A stretch of DNA of 13,264 nt, taken from positions 1 to 13,264 of the forward strand of contig CAZUAH010000385.1 of the NCBI GenBank assembly GCA_964617665.1. Reading direction: 5' to 3'. The notes under the pieces were generated by a model. It worked only from the letters and a program-made list of their open reading frames with translations. It did not search any database and had not been told where the DNA came from. The position numbers and the translations under genes are program-made. Shown in pieces: positions 1-6,978 of the stretch (positions within the stretch are counted from its first letter, which is position 1; each line of letters begins with the position of its first letter). This stretch comes from JADHUC01 sp964617665 (lineage in GTDB: Bacteria > Planctomycetota > Planctomycetia > Pirellulales > Pirellulaceae).

Positions 1-97
1 CTGCCCCTCAACCTAATTGTCGCTAAAGACTTAAGCTAATTGACGCCGAACAGGCAGAACCCCCTTTCATTCATTTGGGACAATTACATCGCTGAAG

Positions 98-103
98 AAG
101 GAG
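98..103 (+). promoter_or_regulatory. Ribosome binding site selecting a GTG start
   Basis: AAGGAG lies six bases before the GTG at 110. It is a near-ideal Shine-Dalgarno sequence and is the reason the non-ATG start is chosen for the cysteine-rich gene. Confidence 0.7.
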
Positions 104-109
104 ATCATA

Positions 110-739
110 GTGCCACTCTCATGCTCGCTTGGATTTCACAGTTGGGATGGCTGCAAGTGCTCCAAGTGTGGTGAGTCGCGAGACAAAGGTCATGACTGGA
201 GCAAGAGTTGCGAGTACTGCCCAAGGTGTTCAAAGAAGAGGACGGGGATACACAGATGGAAGGACTGCAAATGCTTGAAGTGCCCTATAATCCGCCACGA
301 ACCAACAACCTGTAATTGCAGAAAGGTCAGTTTCGACCGTAACGGAATGGAGTTCACGATTCCTGCGGACTCGCTTTTGCATTTGCGGAAGGGAGGCGAT
401 GAAACGATTGTGAAATGGTGCAAGAAGCTGGAACGGCACTTGAATGTCAAAAGAAATGAATCGTTGGTCGAGCTTCCTCAAGACTGGAAGTTCGAGTGGC
501 TTGTGCCTCATCTCGTTAAGCACCCTCTTAATCAGTTCGCGGTCGTGTGCATTAGGTGCAATAAGAAGTATGAATGGACGGAACACCGCAGCCATTTCGA
601 GCTTGGAGAGCACGGAGGCTCACTGAACGTAATCTCCTGTCCCAAAGGGCATGGTCTCCTCTATCACGATGGACGGTTGGCAGGGTGGGGGCCACCTTCG
701 CCAACCGCCTATCTTCCGCCGCCTTACGGTTCACGGTAA
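110..739 (+). CDS. Cysteine-rich zinc-ribbon-like hypothetical protein
   Basis: I do not recognise a named family, so no function is assigned. The 209-residue product begins with three related copies of a short unit built around H-x-W followed by clustered cysteines: H10/W12 with C15, C17, C20; H28/W30 with C34, C37, C40; H48/W50 with C53, C55, C58; then C68 and C70. The spacing suggests repeated small zinc-binding knuckles. A second possible metal site lies near the C-terminus (C147-x2-C150, then C177 and H181). No signal peptide or membrane segment is visible, so it is probably cytoplasmic. The GTG start is chosen because of the strong AAGGAG six bases upstream. The last 20 or so residues, rich in proline, glycine and tyrosine, look less like a folded domain and may be low-complexity tail or altered sequence. 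It stands alone, with a degraded stretch downstream. Confidence 0.75.
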   Translation: MPLSCSLGFHSWDGCKCSKCGESRDKGHDWSKSCEYCPRCSKKRTGIHRWKDCKCLKCPIIRHEPTTCNCRKVSFDRNGMEFTIPADSLLHLRKGGDETIVKWCKKLERHLNVKRNESLVELPQDWKFEWLVPHLVKHPLNQFAVVCIRCNKKYEWTEHRSHFELGEHGGSLNVISCPKGHGLLYHDGRLAGWGPPSPTAYLPPPYGSR

Positions 740-869
740 TGGAGAAGAGATCGCTCGACTTCGCTTCCCGTCTACTTCGTTACATCGGCTTGATGCCACG
801 CCAGCGAGCCTTACAACAACGACCAACAACGAGACCACATCATGTTCATTTTCCTTCTCGCATTCCTAG

Positions 870-986
870 CGGCGAAACCGAACGTACCGCATCCGCGACA
901 TCGAGGCGTACCGGGAAAACCATGCGGACCGAGAACGGCTGGAAAGCGATCCGCCGACCGAGGGTTATGTGGCGGGGGGATTGTGA
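870..986 (+). pseudogene. Possible tail of an excisionase-type HTH protein
   Basis: In the frame starting at 870 the translation reads RRNRTYRIRDIEAYRENH and then continues acidic to a TGA at 984-986. This resembles the basic strand-plus-helix end of MerR/excisionase-like (HTH_17) DNA-binding domains, where a phrase such as YRIR-x-x-D-[LIV]-x-AY is usual. An in-frame TAG at 867-869 lies immediately before it. The neighbouring frame upstream (HVHFPSRIPSG, about 838-870) would fit the preceding part of such a domain, which suggests a frameshift. No start codon, ribosome site or recognition helix can be identified, so this would be a remnant at best. The match is by eye over about 20 residues and could be chance. 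Confidence 0.22.
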
Positions 987-1024
987 TTCATCAGTCCGCA
1001 CAAGACTGCCACCTTCCATTGAAG

Positions 1025-1053
1025 TAAACAATCGCTAGTATTCCCGTTATAGT
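1025..1053 (+). promoter_or_regulatory. Candidate sigma-70-like promoter for the FHA-PP2C gene
   Basis: TAAACA (1025-1030) and TATAGT (1048-1053) are separated by 17 bases, matching consensus at 4/6 and 5/6 positions. It sits about 50 bases before the ATG at 1102. It is a pattern match only, and planctomycete promoters are poorly defined. Confidence 0.3.
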
Positions 1054-1101
1054 TGCGGGCGTCCGCCGAGAAGGCAGTACTGCGTCAATGGAGCCATCAT
1101 C

Positions 1102-2772
1102 ATGGCAGTTTTGAAGGGCATATCCGGCACCGAGTACGGGCGAATGTATCCCGTCCAGGAGCCTGCGTGCCGCTTGGGTCGCGACCAGGTTTGTCAGATT
1201 CGCGAACCATTCACGGACGTCACCGTGGTCAGTCGACAACATGCAGAGATACTGAAGACGGGTGACCATTTTTCCGTGAAGGACTTGAATAGTCACAACG
1301 GTACATGGCTGAACGGAGATAGGATCACCCAAGCGGTTAAGTTGCACGATGGTGATCATCTAACTATCGGCGGACTCGTCTTTGCCTTCCACGAGTCGGA
1401 GCTGGCTCGCCAGACGGCTGTCGGCTCTGATGCCACGCGATTGACGCAGTTCCTCGACGCTGAAGACAGTTCCAAAATCGCGTCGAGAATTGACATCGTC
1501 GAATCCAGCCACCACACAACGTCATCGGCCAACGTGAGATTGCAGGCTTTGGTGGGCATGTTGTCGAAACTGGGGGGATCGCTTGAGTTCAATGAGGCTT
1601 TGCACGAAGTGCTGCAGGCTGTTCTTTCCATCTTCAAACAGGCCGACCGCGGTTTCATCGGCTTGAAGCACTCCGATGGCGAACCTCCTGTTGCGGCTGC
1701 AGTACTACATCGTCGCCAAGGACAGCGAGGCCGAGTCCGCGTGTGTCGTGCCATCGCAAACGAAGTGATGGAGAAGAAGGCTGCCATTCGGTCTGAAGAT
1801 GCCAAGAAGGATGTACGATTCGATGGAAGTACCAGTGTCGTGGAATCACCAATCCGCAGTGTGATGTGTGTGCCGTTGCTGGGATCGGATGGATCGGCCC
1901 TGGGGATACTCCAAGTGGATACCGTGGACAAGAAGAGACACTTCCGGCACGAAGACTTGGAACTCCTAGTGGCGGTTTCGGGGGTAGTCTCGGTGGCCGT
2001 TCAGTATTCCAAGTTGCACGAACAGGTCCTGAAACAAGAGGCATTGGAGCGTGACTTGGCGGTGGCACGCGGTATACAGGAAAGCTTGTTGCCGCGAAGG
2101 AAGCCGAACATAGAGGGATACGAGTTTTGCGAATTCTATCGGGCTGCTTATGATGTTGGCGGCGACTACTACGACTACCTAATGCTTCCGGACGGACGCT
2201 GTGCAGTTGTGGTCGCTGACGCAGTTGGAAAGGGAATCTCCGCCGCAATGCTAATAACGATCGTCTCTGGGGAACTGAAGTCTTCGCTGGCAAGCGGGGC
2301 TACTCCCAGCCGAGCTCTCAGCTCTGTCAATGTGCGACTGCTCGATAGTGATTGCGGTACCAATTTCGTTACTCTCGTAATGGTCATCGTCGACCCCAGA
2401 TCCAATGAAGTCACCATTCTGAACGCCGGGCACTTGGACCCGATTCTTCGTCGACGAAACGGGGACATCGAGATTCCCGGGGAAGAGTCCAAAGGTTTTC
2501 CGTTGGGCGTCGAAGCGGCGACAACTTATGGATTGTCGACTCTGAGAATTGAAAGTGGCGAATCGCTGACCATGTTCTCCGATGGCTTCACGGATGCAAC
2601 AACTCACGACAAACAGCTGTATGGCTTGTCACGAATGAAACAAGCGGTGGCCTCCGCCGACGGGACAGGAGCCAGTCAGCTCGTGCAACACGTCGTCGAA
2701 GATGTCCAACGGTTCGTCGGTGGACACCGCCAGTACGATGACATGTGCCTTATGTGCGTCCACCGCTGTTGA
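1102..2772 (+). CDS. FHA-GAF-SpoIIE/PP2C serine phosphatase
   Basis: The 556-residue product is a cytoplasmic signalling phosphatase with three domains in order. An FHA phosphothreonine-binding domain spans about residues 10-100 with the expected G26-R27, S44-x2-H47 and N66-G67 residues. A GAF-like sensor domain spans about 145-300. A short signalling helix (ERDLAVARGIQESLLPRR, about 316-333) then leads to a SpoIIE/RsbU-type PP2C domain to the C-terminus. Metal-ligand aspartates appear in the VGGDYYD motif (D355, D358), at D373 in VVADAVGKG, at D494 in FSDGFTD, and at D546-D547 near the end. Proteins of this layout usually dephosphorylate serine on an STAS anti-anti-sigma partner, with FHA docking to a Ser/Thr-kinase-phosphorylated protein. 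No kinase, anti-sigma or STAS gene is nearby, so the partner is unknown. A GGAG at 1090-1093 lies eight bases before the ATG. All key residues are present, so it should be active. Confidence 0.93.
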   Translation: MAVLKGISGTEYGRMYPVQEPACRLGRDQVCQIREPFTDVTVVSRQHAEILKTGDHFSVKDLNSHNGTWLNGDRITQAVKLHDGDHLTIGGLVFAFHESELARQTAVGSDATRLTQFLDAEDSSKIASRIDIVESSHHTTSSANVRLQALVGMLSKLGGSLEFNEALHEVLQAVLSIFKQADRGFIGLKHSDGEPPVAAAVLHRRQGQRGRVRVCRAIANEVMEKKAAIRSEDAKKDVRFDGSTSVVESPIRSVMCVPLLGSDGSALGILQVDTVDKKRHFRHEDLELLVAVSGVVSVAVQYSKLHEQVLKQEALERDLAVARGIQESLLPRRKPNIEGYEFCEFYRAAYDVGGDYYDYLMLPDGRCAVVVADAVGKGISAAMLITIVSGELKSSLASGATPSRALSSVNVRLLDSDCGTNFVTLVMVIVDPRSNEVTILNAGHLDPILRRRNGDIEIPGEESKGFPLGVEAATTYGLSTLRIESGESLTMFSDGFTDATTHDKQLYGLSRMKQAVASADGTGASQLVQHVVEDVQRFVGGHRQYDDMCLMCVHRC

Positions 2773-3727
2773 CAAGGCTACAACGGAAGACGGGGACGGA
2801 GATGCCGTGCAGACGCGGCGAGGGGCTCGCTGACGCAGGTTGTTCGTTGAATCTACACTTTCGTGAATGGGAAGCTGCATTCACCGCAGCACCGGCGTAT
2901 TGCGGACTCCTGCGTCTTGCCGGTCCAGCCCAACGATGGCTCCGGCTCGTGGCTGGCGGCCCGTCCAAATCGAGAATAACCCGCATTTGGCTTGCATCAC
3001 GCTCCGGCCTTTGCAAAGTGATATCACCATTCTCATGGAGCGTTCCGCATGTCGTCATGATGACGAGTCTATGCTGATGCGATATCTCATTTGGGCAAAG
3101 TCGCCCGATACAGAACCTATCCAGGCCGAAGGCACCTGGGTAGTGGAAGCCGCTCACCCTCACCAAGCCGTGGAGTTGCTTCAACAACCCATCCACTTCG
3201 AGATGTGGCCCCAAGGTTCCGCGTGGACGGTGAAGCCTTGGACACCGGATGCCAGCGATGTTGAAGGCCGAATGAGATTCGCCATCTGCAGCGGCGTATT
3301 CGGCATTCAGGAAACACCCCAAGCCCGCCCTTCCCAGGTACTCGGCCGCTGTGTGGCCTTTTCCAAGACGCTTGCATTCGAAACGGAGTCTGGCGCGGGG
3401 CGAGAATTCCGATGAGTCCAAGCGGATGTCGACGCGTTGCCTGTTTCGGCCTCTACGTTGACGGCGGCGCTTCGGCTGATTCTCAGGTGGGTCGTCGTGT
3501 ACACAGTAGAATCGCATCCAACCGGCGGTGGGATAGTCCAACACGCCCTCGACGGCGTCCGCCAGATCGCCGGTAATGGCCGTTTCCTGCGCGTTCACGT
3601 ATCGGGCAGGATTCAACCGACTGTAACCAAGTTGGATCAGGCGATGTACTCTCGGGATGAACAAGCCGACGTAGTCGGCGGCGTTGTCCGAAAGACGACT
3701 GGGCTGATGCGACCTGGATCCTCTCAC
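2750..3727 (-). CDS. PD-(D/E)xK restriction endonuclease, C-terminally truncated
   Basis: This is the second gene of a restriction-modification operon. It starts at GTG 3727-3725, overlapping the methyltransferase stop by the four bases GTGA. AGAGG (minus strand, 3739-3735) lies seven bases before the start, so the two genes are translationally coupled. A nuclease core is visible: RQRVDIRLDSS with D100, then RARLRFECKRL with E117 and K119, the D...E-x-K signature of PD-(D/E)xK enzymes. Residues up to about 150 (LGCFLNAEYAAADGE, ending near 3278) read as authentic protein. Such genes normally continue with a further conserved segment. Here residues 151-325 look like translated antisense of other DNA, so the native C-terminus is missing. 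The chimeric frame ends at 2750, inside the 3' end of the phosphatase gene. The role would be DNA cleavage paired with the adjacent methyltransferase. Loss of the C-terminus probably inactivates it. Confidence 0.6.
   Translation of the reverse strand: MRGSRSHQPSRLSDNAADYVGLFIPRVHRLIQLGYSRLNPARYVNAQETAITGDLADAVEGVLDYPTAGWMRFYCVHDDPPENQPKRRRQRRGRNRQRVDIRLDSSEFSPRARLRFECKRLGKGHTAAEYLGRAGLGCFLNAEYAAADGESHSAFNIAGIRCPRLHRPRGTLGPHLEVDGLLKQLHGLVRVSGFHYPGAFGLDRFCIGRLCPNEISHQHRLVIMTTCGTLHENGDITLQRPERDASQMRVILDLDGPPATSRSHRWAGPARRRSPQYAGAAVNAASHSRKCRFNEQPASASPSPRLHGISVPVFRCSLVNSGGRT
2773..3070 (+). other. Gap with no recognised gene
   Basis: This 298-base stretch follows the phosphatase stop. Both strands are open in places, but the translations are rich in R, P and S and show no motif. 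No hairpin with a T-run that would make a convincing terminator was seen. Confidence 0.5.
3071..3415 (+). CDS. Small hypothetical protein, probably 3'-truncated
   Basis: I do not recognise this protein. From ATG 3071 (or 3077) it reads MRYLIWAKSPDTEP, then a stretch with AEGTWVVEAAHPHQAVELL and a tryptophan-rich segment around WPQGSAWTVKPWTP. Composition and codon choice up to about 3275 look like real soluble protein of about 68 residues. Beyond that the frame continues only because it reads the opposite strand of the nuclease gene, which is itself coding there, so the last 45 residues are probably not native. The frame stays open upstream to 2867, but that part looks non-coding. No good ribosome site precedes 3071. 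It converges on the nuclease gene and appears joined to it by a recombination event that removed both 3' ends. Alternatively it is a chance frame. Confidence 0.42.
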   Translation: MLMRYLIWAKSPDTEPIQAEGTWVVEAAHPHQAVELLQQPIHFEMWPQGSAWTVKPWTPDASDVEGRMRFAICSGVFGIQETPQARPSQVLGRCVAFSKTLAFETESGAGREFR

Positions 3728-5877
3728 GCGTGGACCTCTGCAGTGGCGAGCGTTTCAGCGATGATCTCACGGGCGTCGATCATCGCTTGGCTCTCGGTCC
3801 AATGGAATCGCTGCATGGGCTTCAAGATGTAGGTCCGCGTGCCTTCATAGATCCGCAAATTACGATCGAAGTAGACCCACTGCGAACGCTCGTCACGCAA
3901 ACGTCGCCGAGTCCGTTCCAGTTGCCGACCGGCTGCATTGTCTGCCTTGACGACCGTGACACTTCGGGCGGCCGACGCCGACCGAACAAGGTTAACCTGA
4001 ATCATGCCCGATTGATCATCGTAGACAACGTATACGTTGTGACGTTTGGGCAGTTGGCCGTCAATGAAATCGTCTAATTCCGACTTGAGCCGTCGGGCAT
4101 ACGCTCGAAGTTCGTTTGCCTTAGGTCGTCGAACCGCAGGTTTCCCGGTACTACCGTCGTTCAGGGCTAAACGGACATGGACCAAATCGTGAATCAATGC
4201 CCGTTCACAGGCGTCGAGTTTCAGCGACTCGCTCACCATCTCGTTTAGTTCGCCGAGCAGGAAGTCGAGTTCATCATCCTCATCATCCGGCGGCAGGAGA
4301 GGCAATTGTCGTCTGCCGACTGTTGTCGACTCCACTGAGTCGTCGACGGTTCGCGGTCGCGTTTTGGCAAGGCATGAGTGTAATCTGCACCAGTCGTTCA
4401 ACTGAGTGCGTGGCAGTCCGGCGATTCCCATTGGCATCTGACGCAATGCCCGCAGCGTTGAGCGATCACGTTTTACGCCGAACTCGGTTGAAGTGATGAA
4501 TTGGTGATAGAACGCAAAGTCGGAACTCAGGTAGAGTGAAAGCGCTTTCAGGACTTGCTTATCTTTGGCGACGCTGATGATGCCAATCTGACGAGGCGGC
4601 ACAACCAAGTATTCGTCACAATACACGGCAAAAATACGTGCGGCGCTGACGATGACGTGCGGCGGTCGGCAAACGGACAGGGGACGTTCGACCCCACCTC
4701 TTTTTCTAACGTACTTCAGTTCCGGTCTGATCGGCACAATTGCCTTGGAAGGAAACGAGAAGACGTGACGCAGGCGCTTGAGCTGGTTTACGTCTAGAAT
4801 GCTCTCACCAATCACTTCCTCACCAAGTTCGACTTCCTCGCCTTCGTCACCCGTCTGTTCGGCGCGTAGTTCGAGCCCTTGGGACACGACGATCGTCTCA
4901 TTTCGCTCCAAATCCTTAAGCGTTGGAAACTGCCGATCAAGTTTCTTGAGCAAGCGAAGGTCCAAGGATGATCCCCAGGTCGCTATTTTCCAGGGCAAGC
5001 CGTTACCATCTGCGATGGCTTCCAGGGGAATGTCGCGAATCTCGCTAGCGTTGATTGCGATACTCCACGACTCGGTTCGAGTTCCCTCTTTGACCGGGCG
5101 AGTCGGCTCCTGGTTGGCAACCAACGGCGAGTACGCACGCACGAATTGATCTTCCTCGGGCGCGTCGTCGTCGCTCCGCAGTTCGTAGAAGAACGCGGCG
5201 GCGGGTACGCGAAAACGTTTACCGGACAGAACTTCGGCAAGATTCGAGAAGTTAACAACCGTGTTGACCTTGACCTCCTGAAAGAACGCCTCGCGGAATC
5301 CGCGCGCAGGGTTTTCAAACAACGTCATGGCCGGCAAGAACATTCCCACTTCCCCGCCCGGGGAAAGATAGTCCAGCACCTCCCAAGCAAACGCCCGCGC
5401 GGCCTGATTCCCGCCCACGGGCCGCTTGCGCTCGTTGCTATTTATCCAATCCCACACCGGCGGCTCGTGGTCTTTCAGTTTCTTCGGATTCAATTTCTTC
5501 CAGGGTGGATTACCGACAATCCAGTCGAAGCCTCGCCCCAATGCTGCGTGATTCGCCGTCGGTTGTTCAAAGAAGTTCGCACAGAAGATGTTTCTGTCAC
5601 GTAGCAAAGGAAGTTTGAAACCACTACGGCCTCTGCCTTCCAGGTCGGGTGGATCGACGTAGTCCAGCAGCGTGAGAATCAAACTCAATTCCGTCACGTT
5701 GCAGGCGTCGGATTCGGCATCAACACCGAAGACGCTCTCCTTAAGCAAGTCTCGAAGCTGGCCGGGTTTCGCTGTGCCGCCCGCTGGGAATTCCTTTTCG
5801 ATCAGCCGCCGATAACATTGCACCAAGAACGCGCCCGATCCGCAGGATGGATCGAAGACCCGCATACCCCGCTTCAA
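3724..5877 (-). CDS. Eco57I-like adenine DNA methyltransferase, catalytic and C-terminal part
   Basis: This 717-codon segment carries the catalytic core of an N6-adenine DNA methyltransferase of the Eco57I/type IIG-like class. The SAM-binding motif I is FDPSCGSGAF at residues 8-17, just after the TTG codon at 5877-5875. The catalytic motif IV NPPW is at residues 123-126. A target-recognition-type region follows, with charged linkers. The end (QWVYFDRNLRIYEGTRTYI, then KPMQRFHWTESQAM) is of the type seen in such restriction-system methyltransferases. The segment is not a complete gene: two ORFs upstream on the same strand continue the same protein, and the one immediately upstream ends at an in-frame TGA (5886-5884), six bases before this TTG. 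In a repaired reading the protein would be about 1,070 residues. The stop overlaps the nuclease start. Re-initiation at the TTG is possible but unproven; otherwise this is a pseudogene part. Confidence 0.85.
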   Translation of the reverse strand: MKRGMRVFDPSCGSGAFLVQCYRRLIEKEFPAGGTAKPGQLRDLLKESVFGVDAESDACNVTELSLILTLLDYVDPPDLEGRGRSGFKLPLLRDRNIFCANFFEQPTANHAALGRGFDWIVGNPPWKKLNPKKLKDHEPPVWDWINSNERKRPVGGNQAARAFAWEVLDYLSPGGEVGMFLPAMTLFENPARGFREAFFQEVKVNTVVNFSNLAEVLSGKRFRVPAAAFFYELRSDDDAPEEDQFVRAYSPLVANQEPTRPVKEGTRTESWSIAINASEIRDIPLEAIADGNGLPWKIATWGSSLDLRLLKKLDRQFPTLKDLERNETIVVSQGLELRAEQTGDEGEEVELGEEVIGESILDVNQLKRLRHVFSFPSKAIVPIRPELKYVRKRGGVERPLSVCRPPHVIVSAARIFAVYCDEYLVVPPRQIGIISVAKDKQVLKALSLYLSSDFAFYHQFITSTEFGVKRDRSTLRALRQMPMGIAGLPRTQLNDWCRLHSCLAKTRPRTVDDSVESTTVGRRQLPLLPPDDEDDELDFLLGELNEMVSESLKLDACERALIHDLVHVRLALNDGSTGKPAVRRPKANELRAYARRLKSELDDFIDGQLPKRHNVYVVYDDQSGMIQVNLVRSASAARSVTVVKADNAAGRQLERTRRRLRDERSQWVYFDRNLRIYEGTRTYILKPMQRFHWTESQAMIDAREIIAETLATAEVHA

Positions 5878-5883
5878 CGGTCG

Positions 5884-6342
5884 TCATTCTTCCATCTCGG
5901 ACAACATCAAATTGACGACAGGAATCGGCGTGTAGTACGCCCCAATCTGTCTACCGCGGCTTGGCTTGTCGGATTCGTCGGACGCATGCAAGAACTGCTC
6001 GTACACCACCGATAGTGTTTCGATTGGGATGTACGAAAAGTCATAGGCCCGGAAATCAAGGCTGAGCTGTGAATCACCGACTTCCGAGATGTCATCCCCG
6101 TCGAATACACCCGCCACACAGCGGAGATGCTCCTCGCTGAGATCCGTATTGCTGTCGAAATCGAGTGGGAAGACGCTACCGTTTAACCACCGATCCAAGT
6201 GCTCAAGAAGGAGTCGAACACCGTCGATTGTGGCGTGGCGGCCGAAGATGGTCGATTTTTCGATTCCCCACCGTTCCAGCTTCTTGGGCGATAGGATCCC
6301 GCGATCATGAAGGTAGTGCAGATAGACGTACTTGCCGATCAA
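5884..6342 (-). CDS. Eco57I-like methyltransferase, middle helical part (interrupted gene)
   Basis: This 152-codon segment is the middle of the interrupted methyltransferase. It begins IGKYVYLHYLHDRGILSPKK, a helical stretch like the linker region before the catalytic domain in Eco57I-class enzymes. It ends with RGRQIGAYYTPIPVVNLMLS, the familiar G-x-YYTP phrase that immediately precedes SAM motif I. Both ends are lesions. At the start, the preceding frame ends CCATGCCTTGATC; restoring one base to the C run would join SMP to LIGKYVY. At the end, codons run GAA GAA TGA CGA CCG TTG AAG, so the only interruption is the TGA. It starts formally at TTG 6342-6340, overlapping the previous stop as TTGA. 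It could not methylate DNA alone because motifs I and IV lie in the next segment. Confidence 0.72.
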   Translation of the reverse strand: MIGKYVYLHYLHDRGILSPKKLERWGIEKSTIFGRHATIDGVRLLLEHLDRWLNGSVFPLDFDSNTDLSEEHLRCVAGVFDGDDISEVGDSQLSLDFRAYDFSYIPIETLSVVYEQFLHASDESDKPSRGRQIGAYYTPIPVVNLMLSEMEE

Positions 6343-6947
6343 GGCATGGACGTCTCTCTAGCCAATCCGGAGTTGCACAACCAGCGGTCCAGCGAGTTGA
6401 GGTTGTCGAGCAATCTCCAGTCGACGCGACATTCCGGCGTGACGTCCTTTCCACGTCGTTGCCAAAGACGGCCGCTGTCGACAGACTCGGCGTGAAAGTC
6501 CTTGATTAGGTCAGCAACAGTATTGAAGTCGGTCAGCGTCTCCAGCACGCCTTCCACATCACCGTCTGCCGACTGCCGATGTCGGAATCCGGAGTAGAGC
6601 CGAATTCCCGAAGGCGTATGAACGATCAAGAATGGAACCACATCTTGATTCCATACCAAGCGATGCAAGTCATCCGCGTCACGCTCTGAGGACGCCTTGC
6701 AGACGTATACCACGGGTACAATCGACGCTGACAAATCGTCGGACGATCGCAAAGTGTACACGCCCTGCAATCCCAGTTTGGCCTTGGCGCGACGAAAGAT
6801 GTGCCCAAAATCCGGTGCGGTCGCGAGACTGGCCTTTCGACGCCCCAGAAAACTGGGCGAACCGTGATAACCAAGTTCATTCAGTAATTCGGCAACCTGC
6901 ATGACGGACGGCAGAACCCCTGTGCCCGTGGGTGGGTAAGACTGCAT
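6339..6947 (-). CDS. Eco57I-like methyltransferase, N-terminal part (interrupted gene)
   Basis: This 202-codon segment is the N-terminal domain of the interrupted methyltransferase. It includes a phrase typical of Eco57I-like restriction-system proteins, SIVPVVYVCKASSERDADDL followed by WNQDVVPFLIVHTPSGIRLY. The protein would go on directly into the next segment but for a one-base loss near 6342-6344 that brings in a TGA at 6341-6339. Two ATG starts are possible: 6947-6945 (MQSYPP) and 6902-6900 (MQVAELLNELGY). A promoter-like pair just upstream would place the transcript start almost on the first ATG, which favours the second. Neither has a strong ribosome site. The gene is first in the operon with the nuclease and is transcribed away from 7261. 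Confidence 0.7.
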   Translation of the reverse strand: MQSYPPTGTGVLPSVMQVAELLNELGYHGSPSFLGRRKASLATAPDFGHIFRRAKAKLGLQGVYTLRSSDDLSASIVPVVYVCKASSERDADDLHRLVWNQDVVPFLIVHTPSGIRLYSGFRHRQSADGDVEGVLETLTDFNTVADLIKDFHAESVDSGRLWQRRGKDVTPECRVDWRLLDNLNSLDRWLCNSGLARETSMP

Positions 6948-6951
6948 GGGA

Positions 6952-6978
6952 TGTATACAAACGAACAGTCTTCGTCAA
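6952..6978 (-). promoter_or_regulatory. Candidate promoter of the restriction-modification operon
   Basis: On the minus strand, TTGACG (6978-6973) is followed after 15 bases by TATACA (6957-6952). The spacing is short but the hexamers match at 5/6 and 4/6. Transcription would begin close to the ATG at 6947, giving either a nearly leaderless message or use of the ATG at 6902. Confidence 0.35.

Larger units (their letters stand above)
740..1101 (+). other. Gene-free gap with degraded coding traces
   Basis: No intact gene is supported in this 362-base stretch. Open frames here lack ribosome sites and have unconvincing composition. The only coding-like trace is at 870-986, listed separately, and a promoter candidate for the downstream phosphatase lies near 1025-1053. 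Confidence 0.5.

Noticed and set aside
35..46. CTAATTGACGC shared with about 11460 as a possible att pair
   Set aside because: An 11-base match is expected by chance many times within 13 kb, and the flanks do not match.
574..1038. Open frame of 154 codons on the plus strand
   Set aside because: It overlaps the well-supported zinc-ribbon gene, has no ribosome site, and its composition is dominated by R, T and S as in shadow frames.
2867..3070. Longer start for the hypothetical gene at 3071
   Set aside because: The upstream part has no protein-like composition and no ribosome site; the sequence becomes gene-like only near 3071.
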